Origin: Actinomycetes bacterium
GTDB taxonomy: Bacteria > Actinomycetota > Actinomycetes > Actinomycetales > Actinomycetaceae
Assembly (NCBI GenBank): GCA_023420745.1
Contig: JAEZVQ010000020.1
Span: forward strand, 1-7,760
Length of the DNA: 7,760 bases
Reading direction: 5' to 3'
The notes beneath the pieces were generated by a model. That model was not told the DNA's origin. It saw only the letters and a program-made list of their open reading frames with translations, and ran no database searches. Both the position numbers and the translations under genes were made by a program. Positions 1 through 5,694 of this stretch are shown one piece after another. The number at the start of each line of letters is the position of its first letter. The stretch's first letter is position 1.

Positions 1-812
1 GGTGACTCAGCGGGGAGCGGCTCATCCTCGACAACATCGAGTGCAGCACCAGCCAATCGCCCCGATTCGAGTGCATCAACCAGCGCCCCCTCATCGACAG
101 TGGAGCCGCGACCGACGTTGACAACGATTGCTCGCGACGGGAGTGCCGCGAGAACATCAGCATTGAGTGCGTGGCGGGTTGATTCGTGCGCCGGGAGCAC
201 CATGACGAGCACCCCGGCGTCAGCGAGCTCGTCACACAGGGATTCGGTGGCGACAACGCGGAAACCGGCACGTTCTCCCGACGACCTCGCCACCCCAACG
301 ACCTCGCGCGCAAAGGGAGCGAAAAATCGCGCGACCTGCTGACCGATGGCACCGAAACCCCAGACGACGACTTTCGCGTCGAGGAGAGTGGTGAGACGGT
401 CGGGGTTGTGCAACGGCTGCGGTCGCCCGCGGTTCGACCACCGGTGTTCACGCTGGTCATCGAGCGTGGCGGGAAGTTCGCGAACGAGTGCGAGGGCAAG
501 CATCAGCGCATGTTCTGCAACGGTGCGATCGTGGAAGTGGACGCCGTTGGTGACGACAACATCGTCAGCGAGGTCGCAGGCGAGCAGACCGTCAGGCCCA
601 GCGGCAAGGGTTTGGAACCATGTGACGTGGGGCAGTTGAGCCACGAAATCGCGCGTTGTTGGCTTCATCCCCCACAGGATGCACGCCTGGGCATCGCGAT
701 GCTCGGGTGGCACGTCGCTATTTTCACTGATCGTGACGACGTCGATATCTTCAGGGAAATCCCAGTCGAGGACGGGGCTGTTGGGAACGATGATCTTCAC
801 ACGTGGACTCAT
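1..812 (-). CDS. D-isomer-specific 2-hydroxyacid dehydrogenase (3' end beyond window)
   Basis: Cytoplasmic NAD(P)-dependent oxidoreductase of the family that includes phosphoglycerate, glyoxylate and hydroxypyruvate reductases. 270 codons are visible and the C-terminus lies past the left edge. I translated it directly because no stop codon falls inside the window. The Rossmann motif GFGAIG is at residues 152-157. The catalytic Arg is R235 in NVGRG and the catalytic Glu is E264 in EDEP; their 29-residue spacing matches R240/E269 of E. coli SerA. The catalytic His, expected near residue 287, would be outside the window. After the second Rossmann strand the sequence reads VARSSGE, with no acidic residue at the usual NAD-selective position, so NADP use is possible (inference). 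The substrate cannot be told; automatic pipelines often call such proteins phosphoglycerate dehydrogenase. The ATG at 812-810 is chosen because an in-frame TGA lies nine codons upstream. GTG at codon 5 is the alternative start. Confidence 0.93.
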   Translation of the reverse strand, partial: MSPRVKIIVPNSPVLDWDFPEDIDVVTISENSDVPPEHRDAQACILWGMKPTTRDFVAQLPHVTWFQTLAAGPDGLLACDLADDVVVTNGVHFHDRTVAEHALMLALALVRELPATLDDQREHRWSNRGRPQPLHNPDRLTTLLDAKVVVWGFGAIGQQVARFFAPFAREVVGVARSSGERAGFRVVATESLCDELADAGVLVMVLPAHESTRHALNADVLAALPSRAIVVNVGRGSTVDEGALVDALESGRLAGAALDVVEDEPLPAES

Positions 813-818
813 CTTTCC

Positions 819-824
819 ATTATG
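819..824 (-). promoter_or_regulatory. Candidate -10 element of the dehydrogenase gene (leaderless)
   Basis: Read on the minus strand, CATAAT lies six bases before the ATG at 812 and differs from TATAAT at one position. That distance would put transcription initiation at or next to the A of the start codon. A poor -35 match (CGGGCA) lies 18 bp further upstream. The intervening GGAAAG abuts the ATG and is too close to act as a Shine-Dalgarno for it, although it could serve the GTG at codon 5. This is inferred from spacing only. Confidence 0.45.
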
Positions 825-923
825 GGCGCGTTGCGCTCACTGTGCCCGTCCGCCGCTCCCTGCCCCACGGCTCACCCTTCGAAGATTTCGGCGCTTGAAC
901 CGGTGATTGTCGTGAGCGGCGCG

Positions 924-929
924 TAGGAT
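924..929 (+). promoter_or_regulatory. Weak candidate -10 element upstream of the DUF5926-like gene
   Basis: TAGGAT fits the actinobacterial TANNNT -10 pattern and would give a 5' leader of about 70 nt. No convincing -35 is correctly placed: TTGAAC at 895-900 is 23 bp away, which is too far. The leader contains two copies of the 9-mer CACCACCGA (961-969 and 974-982), of unknown meaning. The 813-1005 region is the only intergenic space for both divergent genes, so promoters for both must lie in or near it. Confidence 0.3.
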
Positions 930-990
930 ATTGCGGTAGTCGTGCGCATCTCGCGCCAGTCACCACCGACGACCACCACCGATAGTTACC

Positions 991-998
991 GAGGAAGG
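991..998 (+). promoter_or_regulatory. Shine-Dalgarno of the DUF5926-like gene
   Basis: GAGGAAGG lies seven bases before the ATG at 1006. It is a strong purine-rich ribosome binding site and fixes this start. It is the only clear Shine-Dalgarno in front of a gene in this window; the other visible starts have none or a badly spaced one. Confidence 0.85.
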
Positions 999-1005
999 TT
1001 CACCC

Positions 1006-1893
1006 ATGGGGAAAAAATCTCGTCGACGCAAGGTTGCTCCTGGTTCTGCGCGTGTGACGCGCCCGGTCATCGCGCATGTTTCTCGCCCGTTTGAGGGGCT
1101 CGCCGCGGAGGAAGCGCTGGTCGCAATGCGCGACATCATCCCGGCGGCAACGATGCGCGCAACCTTGACCGAAGAGTATGGTTCCCGCGAAATCACACTG
1201 GTAACGATGCTGCCCGACGCGGCGCAGGCGCTGATTCGCGCCGACGGAGAGATCCTCCTCGCCCTCCAAACTCGCTCCCATTCAGGCGATGCCAGTCATG
1301 ACCTCGGGGTCGCATTGAGCGCGGCTCTCGCTCGACGCGACGCTATCGACGCCGGCGATGCGTCCGCCGGGGCGATCTATGTTGATGTGCGCGATGCTGG
1401 TCCTCGTTTCACTGACATGGTTGCGGATTTTGCCGAATTGACCATCGAATCCGACCTCGGATTCTGGGTTGCCCCACAGGCGGCGGAGGATGAGGATGTG
1501 CGCCACGCGATCGCTGAATCCGGGGAGGAACTGATCCCAACAGCGCTCGTCCCTGACACGGGGGTGACGGTGTGGCACCGGATGGATCGTATTTTTGTGC
1601 GTTGGGTGCGAAGTGAGGACGAATCTTCGCTGTTCACGGCAATGGCACGCCTCGCGGTTCGTGACGAGCTCACCATCGGTCATGGATCTGCGTTCATCGG
1701 AGCGTTCCGCGCTTCGGGCTTGTTGATCCCCGTTTTCGAAGTGCCCGAGGATGTCGAAGCTGATGCACTGACGGACGGTGTGAAGACACTCAACACCAAC
1801 CTCGCGAAAGCTCTGTCGTCGACGGATCCGGTCGATGACGACGTGCGTCGCGTACGTGCCGGTTTGGTGTCACGCCAGGTGCCGATTCGTTAA
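1006..1893 (+). CDS. DUF5926-like family protein of unknown function
   Basis: A soluble 295-residue protein with no signal peptide and no membrane segment. It starts with a basic tail (KKSRRRK, residues 3-9) and continues as an acidic, mixed alpha/beta globular sequence. The N-terminal basic tail, the following PFEGL segment and the MRDIIPAAT stretch (about residues 41-49) resemble the actinobacterial DUF5926 family, members of which are sometimes mislabelled as preprotein translocase SecA subunits. That assignment is from memory of the family. No catalytic motif is recognisable. A strong Shine-Dalgarno at 991-998 fixes the start. The glycosyltransferase gene begins 14 bp after its TAA stop on the same strand, so the two are probably co-transcribed. 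This hints at a link to the glycosyltransferase but does not show a function. Confidence 0.85.
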   Translation: MGKKSRRRKVAPGSARVTRPVIAHVSRPFEGLAAEEALVAMRDIIPAATMRATLTEEYGSREITLVTMLPDAAQALIRADGEILLALQTRSHSGDASHDLGVALSAALARRDAIDAGDASAGAIYVDVRDAGPRFTDMVADFAELTIESDLGFWVAPQAAEDEDVRHAIAESGEELIPTALVPDTGVTVWHRMDRIFVRWVRSEDESSLFTAMARLAVRDELTIGHGSAFIGAFRASGLLIPVFEVPEDVEADALTDGVKTLNTNLAKALSSTDPVDDDVRRVRAGLVSRQVPIR

Positions 1894-1907
1894 CGCAACC
1901 GAAATTC

Positions 1908-2744
1908 ATGACGATGGCGACAGTATCGAAAACGACGCGACGCAAGGTTGCCGCGATTATTCCCGCTCATAACGAGGCTCGCGACATTGTGGCAACCGTC
2001 CGCGCATGCCGCGCGTTGCCCGGCGTTGATCTCGTCATCGTGGTCGATGATGGATCCCAAGACAATACGCAAGATTATGCGCGCCATGCCGGCGCTGTCG
2101 TCGTGCGTCATTCGGTGTCGCGCGGCAAGGCGTCAGCAGTGGAGACCGGGGTCAAGGTAGCGGCGATGCGCGACCTGCCCGACGGTCAGCCTCGTCATTT
2201 GCTATTCCTCGACGGAGATTTGGGCGAGTCGGCGATCGAGGCGGCGGCGCTAATCGAGGTCGTTCAATCCGGCGAGGCGGACTGCGCGGTAGCGAAGTTG
2301 CCGCGTCAAACCGGTGCCGGCGGTCGGGGGTTCGTAGTCAACCTCGCTCGCAAGGCGATTTTTCGGGCGACGGGATGGCGCGCGGAGGCTCCGCTGTCAG
2401 GTCAACGATGCCTCACTCGTGAGGCAGTGAACGCGATTATGCCGTTTGCTGACCGATGGGGAATCGAAGTAGGGATGACAATCGACCTCCTCGTTGCGGG
2501 TTTCTCAATCGAAGAGGTGCCGTGCGATTTTTCCCACCGCGTCACCACTAACGATGTCGCGGGTGTGCTCCATCGAGCCGACCAGTATAAGGACGTGTGG
2601 CGGGCGGTAATGGTGCGTCGCTTGCATCGCCACCGCGTGCCACGCCGTTTCCAGGTTGGCGCGACGAGGACCGTTTCTCACGGCTCGCCCTACCGGGCAT
2701 GGGTTGCTGGTCGCGGCCCTCGACATGACGAGCCGAGCGACTGA
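1908..2744 (+). CDS. Family 2 glycosyltransferase (GT-A fold)
   Basis: A 278-residue cytoplasmic enzyme expected to transfer a sugar from a nucleotide-sugar donor. Visible motifs in order: PAHNE at 19-23, VVDDGS at 45-50 (nucleotide binding), RGKASAV at 72-78, and FLDGDL at 100-105, which contains the metal-binding DxD-type motif. Then come PLSGQR at 162-167 and EVGMTIDLL at 187-195, typical of polyprenyl-phosphate-type and glucosyl-3-phosphoglycerate-synthase-like GT2 enzymes. No membrane helix is present, so it is not a classic membrane-anchored dolichyl-phosphate mannosyltransferase. Donor and acceptor are unknown. The start is the ATG 14 bp after the preceding stop. No Shine-Dalgarno is visible and a second in-frame ATG follows two codons later. 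The last 55 bp overlap the 3' end of the opposing membrane-protein gene, so the C-terminal tail (after about residue 260) is encoded in shared DNA. Confidence 0.93.
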   Translation: MTMATVSKTTRRKVAAIIPAHNEARDIVATVRACRALPGVDLVIVVDDGSQDNTQDYARHAGAVVVRHSVSRGKASAVETGVKVAAMRDLPDGQPRHLLFLDGDLGESAIEAAALIEVVQSGEADCAVAKLPRQTGAGGRGFVVNLARKAIFRATGWRAEAPLSGQRCLTREAVNAIMPFADRWGIEVGMTIDLLVAGFSIEEVPCDFSHRVTTNDVAGVLHRADQYKDVWRAVMVRRLHRHRVPRRFQVGATRTVSHGSPYRAWVAGRGPRHDEPSD

Positions 2745-4849
2745 GCGAGGAATCCTGGAGCGGCAATCATCAGGGCGTCGAGGGCGACAATCACACCAGA
2801 ATCGTTGATGAACACGCCCGCGAGGACAGCGATAACACAACCGATGAAGCTCGCCTGTCCCCACAGCGCACCTTTCGATAGTTCACCCTTGAGCACCCGC
2901 GCGCCTGGGAAGGTGAACTTGAGATGATGAGGTGAATGTCTGCGCCCTCGCCTGCGCCCCCGTTCTCGTTGCACGATGGCGACAATCGCACCCACTGCGC
3001 CGATCGCAACCACTGCTACGACGATGGTGAGGAGTGCGGGATGGTCGGTGAAAGTGTGAAGCATCGCCTGCGCTTTCCCCGCCACGACACTCACAGCTCT
3101 TCCTTCACGAAGCGCAATATAAAAGCGCCCAATATGGCTCATCCGTGAGCCAAGTGAGGCATCAATGGCGGACACGGCGAGCATGGTCACCACAATGGCA
3201 GTGACAGCGATAGCACCGGCATAAACAACGGTGCGCGGGCGAAGTGTTCGACCGGCAGCAACTGTGGTGGCAACGATGATCGCTGCGGCAAACCCGACAA
3301 TGATCCCAGGAATCCCACCAAAATCGGCCCCCCACATCGGTGCGGCGTCAATCGTGAGGGTGAATATCCCCAACACCGACAGCACTCCTACGGTATGGAT
3401 CACTCGTCGGTTGCCCCGATGACCCAGCAACGGGTGAGCCATGAGAAAGACAGTGGCAATGAGGATGACGTAAACGCGGTTCGATACCCCGTAGTAACGT
3501 GCGGCGACGAGGGTGAGGTGCGAGACCAAACCGTTCGCTTGGTGGGTGGATCCGGCAATGAGATCACCGGCGATCAACGCGAAACTGGTGGCGGCGAGGA
3601 CAGCGACGGGGTGACGAATAGCGCGGGAGATGACACCGGTGGTGTCATGAGTAATCCTTCGGAGGACGTGCAGTGTGAGGGTGGTGGCGAATGCGGCACC
3701 GATGACGATGACGATCACGCTGATGTGTGCGCCGGGGAGCCGCCACCACGGGAAGAAATTGATGGCGATCGCTGCCGGGGTGATAGAAAAAACAGCAGTC
3801 GCGGCAAGGGTGAGCCATCGTCGGTGACGGTCGATACTCACCATGGGGGAGCGATGACGGCGTGTGCGCACGCTCAGGCACAGTGCGCCGACGAGGACGA
3901 TCCCACTCAACACAGCCCACACGGTGAACATCAGTGGCTGAGCGCGTGACGCGGCAACTGCATGATGTTGGAAATCCACAACCGCGCGCAGACTCTGCCC
4001 CGATTGTGTCGCCACGGTGTCGCCACTCCTCCGAGATTTTTCACCCTCGAGTTTCCCAGACGTGAGATCGATCAGCTCGTCGAAAGTGATCAGACCATCG
4101 GTGCGCGTCGCATTCGACGCCAGTAGTTGGCCTCCTCGCCCCGCCAGCACTACCGGAAGAGGCTCCCTGAGCTCACCGACAGCGAAACCGGCTGTCAAAC
4201 CGGCTGAGGACGTGGCGGCGCGGGGGATCGCTACCAGCGCGACCGTAGTTCCTGCTCCGCCATTCGCTGAACTATCTGAACCATTCGCAGGGGGAAGCCA
4301 CTCATCCCAGCGCACACGGGTGAGCCCTGAAATACCGTCAACGATAACGCAGTGCGCGTTACTGTTGTTCTTCGCCAACGCAGCGCGACGCTCAAGCATC
4401 GACCCCGCGTACCCCATGGGATTTGTGCTGCATAGTGTGGTGGCGAGGTCAGTGTCGCGCTCGTCGGGACGAAGGCTCACCGATGCGGCGTTGGCGTGGG
4501 CAAGGTAGTCACGCAATGTCCGATCCGCATCGTCGTCGTCCATCACGTGAACGAGGTCAGAAGCGTTCACGTCATTCGCGATGATAATCGTCGTCGATTC
4601 GGCTGACGATGAGTGAGCCACCGGAGAACCCACGTCATTCGATGGGTGCGCCACGAAAATGGGGACTGCAGCCGATGGGTGAGCCATGCTGAAGCTCAGG
4701 ACCGCGCAGACGAACGCAACCCCCGTAACACGACCGATAACGCGTGTGCTGACACGATCGGCGACACCCGCAAGCGAAGGAAGATCCTTGACTGCGCGAG
4801 CGACGGCACCCGCGAGGTTGCGGACACGGATCAGCGAAAACAAGACCAT
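2690..4849 (-). CDS. Large actinobacterial polytopic membrane protein, function unknown
   Basis: 719 residues. A hydrophobic segment at about 41-55 is an N-terminal anchor or uncleaved signal. An extracytoplasmic domain of about 250 residues follows (roughly 56-305), then about 9-11 hydrophobic segments spread over 306-700, and a basic cytoplasmic loop (RERGRRRGRR, about 628-637). Conserved-looking stretches include RYYGVSNRVY (451-460), MWGADFGGIPG (505-515), SHIGRFYIALREG (571-583) and INDSGV (681-686). I recognise these from a family of about 700-residue actinobacterial membrane proteins of unknown role; the ectodomain may be alkaline-phosphatase-like, but no metal-binding signature is visible. 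AHPS/AHPS/AHSS recurs every 11 residues at 56-81. The ATG at 4849 is 15 bp after the RDD stop, lacks a Shine-Dalgarno and is probably translationally coupled. An in-frame TAG (the RDD stop) rules out an earlier start. Its 3' end overlaps the convergent glycosyltransferase gene. Confidence 0.9.
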   Translation of the reverse strand: MVLFSLIRVRNLAGAVARAVKDLPSLAGVADRVSTRVIGRVTGVAFVCAVLSFSMAHPSAAVPIFVAHPSNDVGSPVAHSSSAESTTIIIANDVNASDLVHVMDDDDADRTLRDYLAHANAASVSLRPDERDTDLATTLCSTNPMGYAGSMLERRAALAKNNSNAHCVIVDGISGLTRVRWDEWLPPANGSDSSANGGAGTTVALVAIPRAATSSAGLTAGFAVGELREPLPVVLAGRGGQLLASNATRTDGLITFDELIDLTSGKLEGEKSRRSGDTVATQSGQSLRAVVDFQHHAVAASRAQPLMFTVWAVLSGIVLVGALCLSVRTRRHRSPMVSIDRHRRWLTLAATAVFSITPAAIAINFFPWWRLPGAHISVIVIVIGAAFATTLTLHVLRRITHDTTGVISRAIRHPVAVLAATSFALIAGDLIAGSTHQANGLVSHLTLVAARYYGVSNRVYVILIATVFLMAHPLLGHRGNRRVIHTVGVLSVLGIFTLTIDAAPMWGADFGGIPGIIVGFAAAIIVATTVAAGRTLRPRTVVYAGAIAVTAIVVTMLAVSAIDASLGSRMSHIGRFYIALREGRAVSVVAGKAQAMLHTFTDHPALLTIVVAVVAIGAVGAIVAIVQRERGRRRGRRHSPHHLKFTFPGARVLKGELSKGALWGQASFIGCVIAVLAGVFINDSGVIVALDALMIAAPGFLAQSLGSSCRGPRPATHAR
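4588..4686 (-). repeat. Three 33-bp units inside the membrane-protein gene
   Basis: Read on the minus strand, a 14-base core TGGCKCACYCATCG starts each of three units beginning at 4686, 4653 and 4620, spaced exactly 33 bp. The remaining 19 bases of each unit have diverged. In the protein this gives AHPS, AHPS and AHSS at residues 56, 67 and 78, just after the N-terminal hydrophobic segment. It looks like an old in-frame tandem duplication that kept its core. Confidence 0.6.
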
Positions 4850-4864
4850 AGCGCGCTGAGTGAA

Positions 4865-5659
4865 CTATCCGAGGATACGACGGGCCACCGCGCGTTGCCG
4901 GCTAATGAGGTCGAGGTCACGGCGCGCTCGTTCTGCGGTGATCGCCATCAGTACCCTCTCGGGGTCGGCACCATCGGGCCACGCGGGATAGACCCATTGT
5001 TTTGCGGATTCCGCCAACTGCACCGCGTGACGGTAACGCGCATGAGCCGCCATTTTTTCTCGCCGCAACAGGTACTGGCGGATACTCATCGACAAGGTGG
5101 GGGGCATCTGCGCAACATCGGCACGACCCACCCACTGTTCCAGTTCGTGTGGGATCGGTGGTACCCCGGTGATGTCGAGTTTCATCCGGTCTTTGATCAC
5201 CACGGTTCCTGCCGCAAAATCGCCCAGCCGCTGATGTTTTTTCGACAGTGCAGCAACGACAAACGCGAGAATCCCGCTCGTCCCCCACAGTTCGACGATA
5301 CCGATCACCGCACGCACGAGGGCGTGGCGGAATCCTGCCGGACCATGGTCGACGCGAACAACTCGCAACCCCATGATTGCCCGCCCCAACGATTGTCCTC
5401 GCGTCACGGTCTCCATCAGCACGGGGATGCCGACCATCATCGTGGCAACAACGACAATTACTACGGTGTAGATGTTGTCCATCGAGAACTCGACGTGCCG
5501 AGAAAGCCAGTATGTCGCCCCGCCGACAACGAGTATTGAAAATACTGCGTCGATAATGCCAGAGGTGATGCGCAGCGCGGGACTGGCACCGGGGACGTCA
5601 AGTGCGACGCCTTCTCCGACGACGATATCTGAATCGACGACGTTCACCGAACGTTCCAT
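4865..5659 (-). CDS. RDD-family membrane protein
   Basis: 264 residues. The RDD-type signature starts with R30 and D37 in the first hydrophobic segment (about 31-53). A second hydrophobic segment lies at about 62-82 and a third at about 113-138. Between the second and third is TRGQSLGRAIMGLRV (86-100), and after the third comes KKHQRLGDFAAGTVV (140-154). Both blocks are characteristic of RDD proteins. A hydrophilic, charged C-terminal domain of about 110 residues (155-264) follows and is probably cytoplasmic. RDD proteins are mostly uncharacterised; some have been linked to ion transport, but nothing here shows that activity. The divergent neighbour is SpoIIM-like, and RDD and SpoIIM/DUF95 genes are commonly adjacent in actinobacteria. 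The ATG at 5659 has no Shine-Dalgarno but has a -10 hexamer seven bases upstream, supporting a leaderless start. It is probably co-transcribed with the large membrane protein downstream. Confidence 0.93.
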   Translation of the reverse strand: MERSVNVVDSDIVVGEGVALDVPGASPALRITSGIIDAVFSILVVGGATYWLSRHVEFSMDNIYTVVIVVVATMMVGIPVLMETVTRGQSLGRAIMGLRVVRVDHGPAGFRHALVRAVIGIVELWGTSGILAFVVAALSKKHQRLGDFAAGTVVIKDRMKLDITGVPPIPHELEQWVGRADVAQMPPTLSMSIRQYLLRREKMAAHARYRHAVQLAESAKQWVYPAWPDGADPERVLMAITAERARRDLDLISRQRAVARRILG

Positions 5660-5666
5660 ACCGTGT

Positions 5667-5672
5667 ACATTA
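5667..5672 (-). promoter_or_regulatory. Candidate -10 element of the RDD gene (leaderless)
   Basis: On the minus strand this reads TAATGT, fitting TANNNT, and ends exactly seven bases before the ATG at 5659. Transcription would begin at the start codon itself. The -35 position for a 17-bp spacer falls on 5690-5695 and therefore touches the start codon of the divergent SpoIIM-like gene. The -35 match there (TGAGGT) is weak. Confidence 0.6.
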
Positions 5673-5681
5673 CCGGTTCGC

Positions 5682-5687
5682 TAGGCT
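5682..5687 (+). promoter_or_regulatory. Candidate -10 element of the SpoIIM-like gene (leaderless)
   Basis: TAGGCT fits TANNNT and ends exactly seven bases before the ATG at 5695, mirroring the arrangement on the opposite strand. There is no Shine-Dalgarno in the intervening TGACCTC. The -35 position for a 17-bp spacer (5659-5664) touches the start codon of the RDD gene and matches the consensus poorly. Confidence 0.6.
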
Positions 5688-5694
5688 TGACCTC

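Noticed and set aside
186..926. 246-codon open frame on the plus strand
   Set aside because: It lies antisense to the dehydrogenase, whose motifs and catalytic spacing are clear. The translation has no recognisable family features and continues into the divergent promoter region.
3395..3949. 184-codon plus-strand open frame rich in Asp, Glu and Gly
   Set aside because: It is antisense to the transmembrane region of the large membrane protein. The acidic, glycine-rich composition is the expected complement of Val/Ile/Ala-rich helices.
4613..5539. 308-codon open frame on the plus strand antisense to the RDD and membrane-protein genes
   Set aside because: Its composition (rich in Arg, His, Asp and Thr, no domain signal) is typical of a shadow frame opposite hydrophobic coding sequence. 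It spans a gene boundary and has no supporting start signal.
5602..5694. Upstream ATG extending the SpoIIM-like protein by 31 residues
   Set aside because: The extension is arginine-rich, lies inside the divergent RDD gene and does not resemble the family N-terminus. MDLEAF at 5695 fits the family and has a leaderless -10.
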